DNA of 64,000 bases from Acidobacteriota bacterium (GTDB taxonomy: Bacteria; Acidobacteriota; Terriglobia; UBA7540): assembly GCA_902812465.1 (NCBI GenBank), contig CADDZE010000017.1:1-64000 (forward strand), given 5' to 3'. Shown one piece after another: positions 36,058 through 47,600 of this stretch (positions are counted from its first letter, which is position 1; each line of letters begins with the position of its first letter). Position numbers and translations under genes: made by a program. Under the pieces are notes generated by a model. It saw only the letters and a program-made list of their open reading frames with translations. It made no database searches and was not told the origin of the DNA.

Positions 36058-38857
36058 ATGCGACCGGTGCTTCGCTTTAGCTCGGTTCTGCTCTTCTTTC
36101 TCACTACGGCCCTGGTGGTGTGCGCCTGGTTCAGCTTCCGCCAGCAGAGCCTCTACCAGCCGCCAGAGGACGGCGTCACCTGGGTCGACACGCCACAGGG
36201 GGTCACGGCATGGATCGTGACTCCCAACGGCCCCGGGGCGCGGGCAGACATCCGCGAAGGCGACACGCTGAAGTCCATCAACGGTGTACCGATCACGCGC
36301 GCGCGGGAGGTCATCGAGCAGATTTGGGCAAGCGGTGTATGGTCGCAGGCCACCTACGATCTCTACCGACAAGGTGAAGAGATTGAGACTTCGCTGGTTC
36401 TCACCCCTCAAACCCAGTACCGGCCGATTCACGCCTATCTCGAGCTGCTGGGCGTCTTTTACCTCCTCATTGGTGCCTACGTCCTCGTGCGGCGCTGGGG
36501 AGCACCCAAGGCCGTGCACTTTTACGCCTTCTGCCTGGCTTCGTTCGCTCTCTACACCTTGCATTACACCGGCAAGCTGAACCTCTTTGACTCGGCGGTT
36601 TACTGGCTGAACGTCCTTGCCACCCTTCTGCAGCCAACGCTCTTCCTTCACTTCTGTCTGACCTTTTCCGACCCTCCAGCTATCCTGCGCCGGCGGTACG
36701 CCGCACCGCTGCTCTACGCTCCCGTTCTGCTGTTGGGAGGATTCCATGTGATCGCCCTGAGCGGGATGCTGCAGCCGGAGATCGGCGCTCGCTGGCTTGC
36801 TGATCGCGCGGAGTACTTTTACCTGGCGGGATGCTTTGTGGGGGGTGCGGTCGTGCTGGCGCGGGCGTACCGTCGCACGCGTGTGCCGCTCCTCAAGCAG
36901 CAGCTGAAGTGGCTCACGCGCGGCACCTTCCTGGCCATAGGACCCTTTGCGCTGCTGTACGCCGTGCCTTACGGCTTGGGATTCGTGCCGCGCCCGTGGA
37001 TGAACGTTTCCGTGCTTTCCTTAGTGTTTTTGCCGCTGACCTTTGGCTACGCCATCCTGCATTACCGCCTAATGGACGTGGATATCATTTTCCGGCGGGG
37101 CATCGCTTACACTTTGGCTACGGCGACCATCGTGGCCGCTTACTTTGTTCTGATTGCCCTGCTGGGCGACTGGGTGCGCACCACTTTCCCGCTCTCCGGC
37201 CGTTCGGGCTGGCTGCTGGTGATCATCGTCACGGCTATCCTCTTCCAGCCTTGGGTGAACTGGATCCAGGCACGCCTGGACCAGTTCTTTAACCCGGAAA
37301 AGTACGACTACCGCCGCACCTTGCTGGAGTTTGCCCGCGAACTCACTTCCGAGCTGCACGTGGACCGCCTGGTTGACCAGGTCACCGAGCGGCTGGCGGA
37401 AACGCTTCGCGTGGAGCGAGCCGCGGTCTTTCTGGCCTCCGAGGATGGCACCTTTCAGCTGGCGAAGGCGCGGGGCCTCGGCATGCTAGGCACCCTCGAC
37501 CTGAGCTTCCTCGACCCGGCACGGCCTGAGCTCGGCAAAGGTTACTTGTTCTTTGACAGCGTGCGGCGAACCTACGGTGTCTCGCCGGCCGCCGCCGCCA
37601 CCATCGAACGGCTCGACCTTCACTATTACCTTCCCTTCCAGGTCAAGGGCCGGACGCTGGGTTATCTGGCGCTCGGCAAGACGCGGGAAGGCGATTTTCT
37701 TTCGAGCGAAGATGTCGACCTGCTCCGCACGGTCACCGGCTACGTCAGCATCGCACTGGAGAGCGCCCGCCTCTACGAGTCTCTCGAGCAGAAGGCGCTG
37801 CAGAACGAAGCGCTCAAGGAATTCAGCGAAAGCATCATCGAATCGATCAATGCCGGGGTGCTGGCGGCCAACCTCGAGGGCCGAATTGAGTCCTGGAACT
37901 CCGCCATGGAGCGGCTGTACGGAGTGGAGCGGTGCGCCGTGGTGGGCAAGCGCCTGGAGGAGATTTTTCCTCACGAGCTGCTCGCCGAGCTGGAGAAGGC
38001 GCGGGACGCTCGGCAGGCGTTTTCCCTGTACAAGTTCCGCTTGCGCACCCCCGATGACCGCCAGTTGATCGTTAACCTCTCGTTCGCCCCGCTGGTGGGC
38101 CGGGATGGCCGCGTGATGGGTCGGCTGCTAATCCTGAATGACCTCACGGAGCGGGTCAACCTCGAGGACCAGCTGGCCCAGGCGGAAAAACTCTCCTCAA
38201 TCGGGCTGCTGGCGGCCGGCGTCGCGCACGAGGTCAATACGCCGTTAGCCGTCATCGCCTCGCAAGCGCAGATGCTGCTGAAGCAGCTGCCACCCGACGG
38301 CGCGCCGGCGCGCACGCTGGAGAAGATCATTAAGCAGGCCTTTCGCGCCTCCGACATCGTCAACAGCCTGCTGAAATTCTCTCGCGTGACCGGCAGCGAA
38401 TACACCGAGCTCGATCTCAACAAGCTGATTCAGGAGACGCTTTCGCTGGCCGAGCCCATGCTGAAGTCTTCCAAGATTTCTCTGAACCTGCAGCTCAGCC
38501 CCGGCCTGCCCCCGGTTTACGGGAACTACGGCAAGCTACAGCAAGTCTTCATGAACCTCATCATGAATGCTCGGGATGCTATGCACCAAGGCGGCGAGCT
38601 TACCTTGGCCACCGAGTGCGAGGATTCCGTCATCCGCGCCGAGGTGTGCGACAACGGCGTGGGTATTCCCGCCGACCATCTGAACAAAATCTTTGACCCC
38701 TTCTTCACCACCAAGGCCAGCAGCCGCGGCACCGGTTTGGGTCTGGCGGTCAGCTACGGCATCATCCGCGAGCATGCGGGAGAGATTCGCGTGGAGAGCC
38801 GGGTAGGTCAAGGAACAACCTTCCGGCTCGAATTCCCTGCAGCGAGGAAGCCCGTCC

Positions 38858-38868
<11 letters not shown>
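36058..38868 (+). CDS. Sensor histidine kinase with PDZ domain, multi-TM region, GAF and PAS (ComP-like layout)
   Basis: 936 aa from ATG 36058; a TTG at 35989 would add 23 residues. Order: TM1 ([20 protein letters not shown]); an extracytoplasmic PDZ-like domain ([40 protein letters not shown]); about seven TM segments ([17 protein letters not shown] onward to about residue 400); a GAF domain ([20 protein letters not shown] to [12 protein letters not shown]); a PAS domain ([20 protein letters not shown]). HisKA has [16 protein letters not shown], and HATPase has [20 protein letters not shown] and [17 protein letters not shown] between TM1 and the multi-TM block is also the layout of ComP, a Gram-positive peptide-sensing kinase. 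Its stop lies 11 nt inside the regulator gene, so the two are a coupled pair. Confidence 0.9.
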
Positions 38869-40243
<1,375 letters not shown>

Positions 40244-40347
40244 GCTTCGCGACTCCTCATCAGCGCTGATGCCGCAGGAGGCTGCCTTCTGGTTGCCGTG
40301 GGTGCGCTGAGGCCGCCGGGATTAGTAGTCATGCACTCCGCTGCCCA

Positions 40348-40376
40348 TTGCGAAGCGAGGCTGACCCGAGTATAGT
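40348..40376 (+). promoter_or_regulatory. Promoter of the SBP56 operon
   Basis: TTGCGA (40348-40353), 17 bases, TATAGT (40371-40376). Start expected near 40384, giving a short leader with AGGTGAG before the ATG at 40407. Confidence 0.6.
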
Positions 40377-40406
40377 GTTGCCTGACCTTAACCAAGCAGG
40401 TGAGCC

Positions 40407-41801
40407 ATGCCACAATGGAAACCGGACCCCACGTTCTACCCTTCGCCCCGCATGGCGATGCAAGCTCCGCCCGAAACCTTGGCCTATCTGGCCGTTTTTA
40501 ATCCCCAGAAGGACGGCCGGCCGGATGCGATTGCGGTGGTGGATCTGGCTCCAAGCTCGCCCACGTACGGGCAGCTAGTCGGCAAGGTCGACATGCCTCA
40601 TCCCGGAGATGAGCTGCATCACTTCGGCTGGAACGCGTGCAGCTCGGCGCTTTGTCCCTACGCTCCGCACCCTCACGTCGAGCGCCGCTACCTGGTGGTG
40701 CCCGGGCTGCGGTCTTCGCGAATCCACATTATTGACACGAAACCTGATCCGCGCCATCCCCAGGTGGTCAAGGTGATCGAACCGGAGGAAGTCCTTGGCC
40801 GTGCCCGCTACTCGCGCTTTCACACTACGCACTGCGGCCCGGAAGGGATTTATGTCAGCGGCCTGGGCTCGCCGGAAGGCGACGCTCCGGGCGGCGTCTT
40901 TCTGCTCGACCACGATTCTTTTGACGTGCTGGGCCAGTGGGAGGTGCACCGCGGACCGCAGGGTCTGGCTTACGACTTTTGGTGGCACCTGGGTTACGAC
41001 ACCATGGTCACCAGCGAGTGGGGCACACCCAACATGATCGAAAACGGCCTGAATCCTGACCTGCTGCTAAGCAGCAAGTACGGCCGCCACCTCCACTTCT
41101 GGGATTTGCGCCGGCGGCGGCACCTTCAGGCAATTGACCTTGGGGCGGAGCATCAAATGGTGCTTGAACTTCGGGCCGCACACGATCCTACCAAGCCCTA
41201 TGGTTTCGTCAACGTCGTCGTCTCGCTCAAGGACCTCTCGAGCTCGATCTGGCTGTGGCGGCGCGACAACGGCGGCTGGTCAACTCGAAAGATCATCGAG
41301 ATTCCGGCTGAGCCCGCCAAGCCCGAGCAGTTGCCGCCTTTGCTGCAGGGATTCAAGGCCGTGCCACCGCTTGTCACGGACATCAACCTGTCGCTCGATG
41401 ACCGCCTGCTCTACGTCTCCTGCTGGGGCACCGGCGAGCTGCGGGCGTATGACGTTTCCGATCCCTATCACCCTAAGCTCACGGGTTCGGTTCACCTGGG
41501 TGGTATCGTGCGCCGCACACCTCATCCCAAGAAGCCCAGCCAGCCGCTGAATGGCGGTCCGCAGATGGTAGAGGTAAGCCGCGACGGGCGGCGAGTCTAC
41601 TTCACCAATTCGCTTTATTACTCCTGGGACGAACAATTCTACCCGGACGGGGTGCGGAGCTGGATGGCGAAGGTTGATGCGGATTCGGCTGGCCATCTTA
41701 CACTTGATCCCAACTTCTTGGTCGAATTTGACGGTTACCGGTCGCATCAGGTTCGCCTCGAAGGTGGCGACTGCTCGTCCGACTCATTCTGCTACCCATG
41801 A
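40407..41801 (+). CDS. mtoX: SBP56 family protein, probable methanethiol oxidase
   Basis: 464 aa, usual SBP56 length, cytoplasmic-looking N-terminus. Marks: MPHPGDELHHFGWNACSSAL (the conserved Cys-Ser-Ser stretch), LVVPGLRSSRIHIIDTKPDP, THCGPEGIYVSGLG, GPQGLAYDFWWHLGYDTMVT, SEWGTPNMIENG, DINLSLDDRLLYVSCWGTGE, and many His residues for metal binding. Human SELENBP1 and bacterial MtoX oxidise methanethiol to formaldehyde, H2S and H2O2, and MtoX is a copper enzyme (family knowledge). Here there is no signal peptide, unlike periplasmic MtoX. The downstream membrane-protein gene overlaps the stop by 4 nt (ATGA). Confidence 0.92.
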   Translation: MPQWKPDPTFYPSPRMAMQAPPETLAYLAVFNPQKDGRPDAIAVVDLAPSSPTYGQLVGKVDMPHPGDELHHFGWNACSSALCPYAPHPHVERRYLVVPGLRSSRIHIIDTKPDPRHPQVVKVIEPEEVLGRARYSRFHTTHCGPEGIYVSGLGSPEGDAPGGVFLLDHDSFDVLGQWEVHRGPQGLAYDFWWHLGYDTMVTSEWGTPNMIENGLNPDLLLSSKYGRHLHFWDLRRRRHLQAIDLGAEHQMVLELRAAHDPTKPYGFVNVVVSLKDLSSSIWLWRRDNGGWSTRKIIEIPAEPAKPEQLPPLLQGFKAVPPLVTDINLSLDDRLLYVSCWGTGELRAYDVSDPYHPKLTGSVHLGGIVRRTPHPKKPSQPLNGGPQMVEVSRDGRRVYFTNSLYYSWDEQFYPDGVRSWMAKVDADSAGHLTLDPNFLVEFDGYRSHQVRLEGGDCSSDSFCYP

Positions 41802-42454
41802 GCAGCTGGTGGCCGTGGATGATCCTCTTTGGCCTGGGAGCCTACCACGGTATTAATCCGGCGATGGGCTGGCTGTTTGCGGTTGCCTTAGGCTTGCAGG
41901 AAGGCGGCCGAAGGGGCGTGCTGCGTGCTATACCGCCCATCGCCCTGGGGCACACGCTGTCAATCCTTGGCGTTGCGTGTCTCGTTTGGCTGGCGCGAAC
42001 GAGGTTGCCAGAGCAGCCATTGCGCTACGGCGCCGCGGCCGTTCTGTTTGCTTTTGCTCTGTACCGCCTGGTCCGCTCCCGTCATCCCACGTGGGTGGGC
42101 ATGCGGGTCGGCTTCGGCGACCTTACGCTTTGGTCCTTTCTGATGGCCTCGGCGCACGGCGCCGGATTGATGCTAGCGCCCATGTTGTTCCTCTGGCCGT
42201 CAGGCATCCACCCGGATCCTCCCGTTCACGCGGCCCACACCGTAGCGCACCTCGCACCCATAGCGAACCATCCCTTGCCGTGGTTCGCGGCAGTAGCCGT
42301 GCATGCCAGCGGATACCTGGCCTTCGTGCTACTCACGGCGCTGGTGGTCCACGAGAAGGTGGGGGTGGCCTTCCTGCGCCGCGCTTGGTTTAACCTCGAT
42401 CGGATTTGGTTTGCTGCCTTGATGGTCTGCGGCCTGACGATTCTGGTGGTCTAA
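41798..42454 (+). CDS. Polytopic membrane protein coupled to SBP56, HGxNP type
   Basis: 218 aa with about five to six TM segments. Near the N-terminus is GLGAYHGINPAMGWLFAVAL, a His-Gly-x-Asn-Pro motif like that in UreH/RcnA-type metal transporters and related sulfite-exporter-like proteins. Further His residues occur in GHTLSILGVAC, ASAHGAGLMLAP and a His-rich loop (HPDPPVHAAHTVAHLAPIAN). Transport of a metal (perhaps copper) needed by SBP56, or of a sulfur product, would fit; both are guesses. Start overlaps the SBP56 stop (ATGA), implying stoichiometric expression. Confidence 0.75.
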   Translation: MSSWWPWMILFGLGAYHGINPAMGWLFAVALGLQEGGRRGVLRAIPPIALGHTLSILGVACLVWLARTRLPEQPLRYGAAAVLFAFALYRLVRSRHPTWVGMRVGFGDLTLWSFLMASAHGAGLMLAPMLFLWPSGIHPDPPVHAAHTVAHLAPIANHPLPWFAAVAVHASGYLAFVLLTALVVHEKVGVAFLRRAWFNLDRIWFAALMVCGLTILVV

Positions 42455-42489
42455 AGCGAGCGTGAGGATGCCTACACAGCGATTTTGAC

Positions 42490-42882
42490 TCAAACCGTTG
42501 GGCCCATATCAGCACTGGCACGTGGATATTCAAGCGCCGGCCAGGAACTTCGGTCGCTTGTCGGCGTCACCCTGAACCAAGAGAGGGCGTGATGTGTGCA
42601 TTGCGAGCGCCATCCTGCTCTCCGCACGGGTCGGCGGATTCTTTGGCAGTTACTCCCGCTTTGACTGTTCTGCAATCCTCTCCAGCTCTCCGCGGCGAGG
42701 GCATCTGCCCCGCCCGTTGAATAGACGTAGGCTAGGCGCTGTCTAACCATTCGGGCAGCGGGGCCCTTAAACCCTGCGCCAGAGGCGGCCAATTTCATTG
42801 CGGCTTGAGGACCGCCTTCGTGGTAAGCCGCAAGCACTCTGCTGTAGATCGCTCGTCGCACAGTACGGATTTGGCTAAGCAC
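42490..42882 (-). CDS. Doubtful hypothetical ORF
   Basis: 130 codons from GTG 42880-42882. The first 70 residues are helix-like and plausible (LSQIRTVRRAIYSRVLAAYH, GPQAAMKLAASGAGF, PAARMVRQRLAYVYSTGGAD). The rest is rich in Arg, Trp and Ser and looks like read-through of non-coding sequence. It lies in the same frame as, and 55 nt after, the frameshift-corrected end of the secreted protein upstream. Could be a small real gene, a decayed one, or chance. The flanking stretch 42455-42489 shows nothing. Confidence 0.3.
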   Translation of the reverse strand: MLSQIRTVRRAIYSRVLAAYHEGGPQAAMKLAASGAGFKGPAARMVRQRLAYVYSTGGADALAAESWRGLQNSQSGSNCQRIRRPVRRAGWRSQCTHHALSWFRVTPTSDRSSWPALEYPRASADMGPTV

Positions 42883-42936
42883 CTCGGAGAAGGCTTCCGC
42901 TTCCAGCCCCCTTCTGCTACCGTCATCGAACTCAGC

Positions 42937-43631
42937 CTAAGAAACCGCGACAGTCATCCGGGAGATTGGTCCACTCAGGGCGAGCCACGCATCAAGCTTC
43001 ACATCCGCCTGACCCCCGGTGGTATGAAGGCGCTTGGGCCAACCCACGTAAGGTCGCTTGAACTTTCCATTTCCATCGGTTCGTCAGTGGCAGCCGAATG
43101 CACCTGGAAGCTCACCTTGTAGGCCTCGAGGGGACGAGCGCCGTTGTTGGCGAGTGTAAATCCGCTGATCTCCACCCGGTGAGGCGATGCGACCCCCTTC
43201 AGGTTAGAGACCGAGAGGCCCGTACCTGTATCGAGCACCTCAAGTCGCTGCCCTTGCGACCCCTGACCGGTGCTATAGGTGACTAGCTTAATAGAAGCCT
43301 CCAGAGGCAGAACGCACGGCGGAGGCGTGCCAATCAGGAGTGTTGCTTTCTCGGGATGAGCCGTAACCAGTCCGATGGAGGAAAGTCCGACAAACGCCGC
43401 GGGAGACTGTGTAGGCTGGCACCTATCGCAGTGGATGATCGTACAATTCCCGTAAATGTCGCAGCAGGACGCACAAGCACCACAGTCGCCGTCGATGCAG
43501 GTGCCAGCACCTTGCGTAGTGCATTGACCGGTTCCGCCACAGGCACTGCGGTAGGCATAGGCGGTACAGTCCTGACTGCGGGCGCTCGCGGCGAAGAGGA
43601 GGCATGTTAAGGCCAAGAATTTGGCCGTCAT
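42937..43631 (-). pseudogene. Cysteine-rich secreted protein with a probable single-base frameshift near its end
   Basis: As read, the frame stops at 42999 after 210 aa. Signal peptide (MTAKFLALTCLLFAASARSQ), then about 14 cysteines in 60 residues (SACGGTGQCTTQGAGTCIDG, CGACASCCDIYG), then a beta-rich domain (HRVEISGFTLANNGARPLEA, YKVSFQVHS). After FIPPG the frame becomes VRRM and stops. Adding one G to the GGGGG run near 43015-43020 gives GGQADVKLDAWLALSGPISR and MTVAVS with a stop at 42937-42939, a natural beta-type C-terminus. The ATG has AGGGGTGAG just upstream. Family not recognised; the protein is exported and probably disulfide-bonded. Confidence 0.6.
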
Positions 43632-44088
43632 ATCTCACCCCTAGCTAAATTAGCCGGAATTTTCATTTTGGCTTGGCTTTGCAAGCGCTTATACATGCCT
43701 CCAACCCCTCCCGTCAAGGGACCCCCGCCAGCCAGAGCCAGTCGTAACGCGCCTGCGGGATCAGCCAAAGATGCTACAAAGTTGCGCCCAAGGTTTGAAT
43801 CGGAATTCGGACAAGTCTCCGCGTTCAGCTCGATTTTTCATCGCTCCATAGCCTCCGGATTACTGATAGAATCGGGCCTAGTTCATGAGGGCCGCGCAAC
43901 TTCTCAGCCGTTGAATGTTGCCAAAACACAGCAGCCGAAACCTCGGAGAGTGGCGTTCTTCAAGCGGCGCCGCAAGCTGTGCGACCACTGCTGCTGGTCA
44001 CCGGTTTTCGCTGCCTGCGCGAAGACCTGTGAGGCCAGCACGCCCAGGTCTAACCTCGATCTTGGCGAGAAAAGGAAGCGGTTGCTCC
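43632..44088. other. Intergenic region between the cysteine-rich protein and the acetyltransferase
   Basis: About 460 bases. Next to the cysteine-rich gene is the inverted repeat GCTAA-a-TTAGC (about 43643-43653). An extended -10 (43864-43872) points toward the acetyltransferase, and just after it is a nine-codon frame ATG...TGA (43885-43914, MRAAQLLSR). The remaining frames look non-coding. Confidence 0.35.
43864..43872 (+). promoter_or_regulatory. Extended -10 promoter candidate for the acetyltransferase-CPBP unit
   Basis: TGATAGAAT fits TGn plus a 5/6 -10 box. No -35 is evident. Transcription from here would give a leader of about 210 bases containing the short frame MRAAQLLSR. Confidence 0.35.
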
Positions 44089-44634
44089 ATGGGAAAGAGG
44101 CACTCGGAAGCCAAGTGTCGTAAGAACCTCGGTGGGAGCCAGCCGCCGGCAGCGACCCAGGTGGTGCTTCGCCCCTTTCGGGCCGAAGACCTGGAGAGAC
44201 TGCACCAGATTGACCAGCATTGTTTCCCACCTAGGATTGCTTATTCCCGCGACGAACTGGCGGCCTTTATCACCCATCCAGGGGCGTGCACCTGGGTGGC
44301 CCAGGCAGGCGCGGAGATCGTGGGATTTCTGGTGGCAGACCGGTCGCCTGACCGCGCGGGACATGTGGTGACCATCGATGTGGTCGAAGCCTGGCGAAGG
44401 CGGGGCGTGGGCACGCTCCTCATGAAGGTCGCCGAGCAGTGGGCTCGCAAGCAGGGCTTGCGTCTGATGTACCTCGAGACCCCCGAGGACAATCGCCCCG
44501 CCCAAGCCTTTTATCGTCGCCTTGGCTACCAGTACTATCGGACGGTGGAACGCTACTACGGCAACGGTGCATCCGCTTGGGTGATGGTGAAGTGGCTCCG
44601 TCCGGATGGACGGTTGGAAATGAGCGACGGATGA
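44089..44634 (+). CDS. GNAT-family N-acetyltransferase, RimI-like
   Basis: 181 aa from ATG 44089, with GGAAG about ten bases upstream. After a 25-residue tail comes VVLRPFRAEDLERLHQIDQH, then FLVADRSPDRAGHVVTIDVV, the acetyl-CoA pyrophosphate loop RRRGVGTLLMKVAEQWARKQ, and LRLMYLETPEDNRPAQAFYR with RLGYQYYRTVERYYGNG. This is the RimI pattern (protein N-terminal or small-molecule acetylation). The substrate is unknown. The CPBP protease gene starts 10 nt downstream with its SD in the gap, so they form one operon. Confidence 0.88.
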   Translation: MGKRHSEAKCRKNLGGSQPPAATQVVLRPFRAEDLERLHQIDQHCFPPRIAYSRDELAAFITHPGACTWVAQAGAEIVGFLVADRSPDRAGHVVTIDVVEAWRRRGVGTLLMKVAEQWARKQGLRLMYLETPEDNRPAQAFYRRLGYQYYRTVERYYGNGASAWVMVKWLRPDGRLEMSDG

Positions 44635-44644
44635 TGAGGAGACC

Positions 44645-47600
44645 ATGCCGATCAAGCTGACTTCTCCGCAGTATCGGGTGATGGCCCTGACCGCCCTGGT
44701 GGCCGTCGCTTCGCTGGCCTTCACCCTGAAGTACTTTGCGCGCGCCTTTCCAGAAGCCAGCCTGGAATTGCGTGTCAACCGCGATGAATCCGCCCGCCGC
44801 GCGCAGCAATTTCTTGCCGCGCGCGGCTTCCATCTAGAAGGGTATCGCCACGCTGCCGTGTTCACCTACGACGATGAGGCGAAGCTCTATCTCGAGCGAA
44901 CGCAGGGTCTCGAGCGCATGAACCAGCTTACACGCGGCCCCGTGCGTTTATGGCGCTGGTCGCACCGCTGGTTCCGGCCCCAGCAGAAGGAAGAGTTTCG
45001 CGCCGACGTGACGCCCGCGGGCGAGATCGCGGGCTTCACGCACGAGACGGCTGAGGATGCCCCCGGGGCCAACCTAGACCCGCCCGCGGCGCGAACCATC
45101 GCTGAGTCCTTCCTGCGCGATGCGCTGAAGCGCAACCTGGACGACCTGGAGCTTCTCGACATGGAGAGCACCAAACGCCCGGCGCGCACCGACCACTTCT
45201 TCACTTGGAAGCTGAAAAGTGTCAACCTCGGTGAAGGCAGCCTCCGCCTGGAAGTAGAGGTCGACGGCAACCAGGTAGCCGCCTATCGCGAGTTTATTAA
45301 GGTGCCAGAGCAGTGGACCCGCAGCTACCAGCAACTCCGCTCGCGCAACAACGCCGCCCAGATCGTGGATGAGGTCTTCTGGCTGGTACTCAGCGTCGTG
45401 ATGCTAGCGAACCTGCTGATGCGGCTTCGCGACCGCGACGTCCCTTTGCGCTTGTGCGCTGGCCTAGGCGTCACGGCCGCGGTGCTCTACTTGCTTAGCC
45501 AGGCAAACACCTTCTCACTAGCCGAATACAGCTATCCGACCACCTCGTCGTACGCGAGCTTTGTGGTCTCCTATTTTCGCGATGGGCTGCTGAGCGCGCT
45601 GGGAGTGGGGGTCGGCATCTTCCTCGTCGTTGCTGCTTCAGAACCAGCCTACCGCGAAGGCCTACCCCATCTCATCTCGTTACGCAGCTACTTCACATGG
45701 CAGGGCCTTCGCACTCGGTCGTTCTTCATGGCCAACGTGGTCGGCCTTGGCCTTACCTTCTTCTTTTTCGCCTACCAGGTGGGCTTCTATCTTACGGCCA
45801 ACCGCCTTGGTGCCTGGGCGCCATCGGACGTCAACTTCTCAGATGAACTGAACACCCGCATCCCCTGGGTATCCGTGCTGTTCGGTGGCTTTCTGCCGGC
45901 GGTGCTGGAGGAGATGCAGTTTCGTGCCTTCGCCGTGCCTTTTCTGAAGAAGGTCACACGGTCCTGGGCGCTGGCCGTTGTCCTGTCGGCTTTCAACTGG
46001 GGTTTCCTGCATTCCGCCTATCCGAATGAGCCGTTCTTCATTCGCGGCGTGGAAGTAGGCCTGGGTGGCATCATCATCGGCGCGGTGATGCTGCGCTTCG
46101 GCATCCTGGCCACGCTTATCTGGCACTACTCCGTCGACGCGCTCTACACGGCCTTTCTTCTTCTCCGCTCTCACAACTCGTACCTGGTGCTGTCCGGGGG
46201 GCTGACGGCAGGCATCATGCTCATCCCGCTATTGCTCGCCGCGGTCGCTTACTGGAGAAGTGGAACCTTCCTGGAGGAGGCTGGCCTGACCAACGCCAGC
46301 GTAGGGGTGGTGCGTGCCCCGCGAGCGGAGGCCGTGAAGGGAACGGCCAGCCTCCCGGCCTACGAGCTTCTGCCGCGTGGAAGGGTGGCGATGGCCTTCA
46401 TCTTGATCGCCGTCTTTATCTCCACCGCGCTCCTTCCTGTCTACCGCTTTGGGCAGGGCCTTCGCGTCCGAATGACACGCAGCGACGCCTTGCGCCTCGC
46501 CCGCGCGTGCCTGGTAGCCCAGCACGTGCCGGCGGCAAGCTACCACAGCGTCGCGTGGCTGCAGGAAAACGTCGACGACCGCGCTCTGCAGTACCTGGTG
46601 GAGCATCGGTCGCTGGCCCAAGCCGACCAAATCTACCGCCAGGCCACGCGCCCCTTGGTGTGGGTGGTGCGCTACTTCCGCCCTCTACAGAAGGAGGAAT
46701 ACCTCGTCTTCCTCGACGCCGCTCAAGGCGAAGTGGTCGACGAGCGCCACGTCATGGATGAGGCAGCTCCCGGTGCGTCCCTGACGCCTGACCAAGCTCG
46801 CCACCTTGCCGAACAGGCGCTCATCCGGCGCGGCTACTCCCCCGACCACTTCGAATTGCAGGAATCCGAATCGGAAAAACGGAAAGCCCGCCAGGACTAC
46901 ACGCTTGTCTGGCAAGCCAAGCCGGGTGACCCGCGCAACGTGGCCGGCGCTTACTACTGGCTCGAAGTCAATATTGCCGGTGATCAGGTGGTAGGGTTCA
47001 CCCGCAGGTTCAAGCTGCCGGAAGAGTGGATTCGGCACTACGAGTCCACCCGTCTGGCTAACGCCATCCTGCTGGGGATCCGACTGTTGCTGGGGGGAGG
47101 CATCTTCGGCGGGCTGATCGTTCTCCTCGTCCGGCAGGTGCGCCGCGGAAGCATTCGCTGGCGGGCCTCGCTGGTCGTGGGCGCGCTCACGGCTGTCCTT
47201 TTTGCACTTACCGAACTAAATGCTCTGCCGATTGCCGACCAGCGCTATGACACTTCGATTCCCCTCGCCACTTTCCGGCTCTTTGAAAGCATCAGCTTCT
47301 TGGTAGTCTCCGCACTGGCCGGTCTGCTGAGCGTGCTGCTGGTAGCACTGGCCACTAGTCTCTATCCCGATGCGTGGCAAGTGCTGCGGGGTGCAGCCCG
47401 CCACCTCTGGCGCCGCGATGCCGCGATGGCGACGGCTGTAGGGCTTGCCGCGGGATTTGGCACCCGCCGCCTCGGGGCTCTGCTGCATGCGCGGTACCCC
47501 GCTTATGGCGTCCCATCTGCCCTGAACGCCAGCTTGTATAATCCCGCCTGGCCAGCTCTGACCGTTTGGCTTGAAGCGCTACTGGCAGCCATCTCTTCCG

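Noticed and set aside
43668-44123. 151-codon plus-strand ORF before the acetyltransferase
   Set aside because: Arg/Ser/Pro-rich composition without domain character, overlaps the acetyltransferase start, and no SD.
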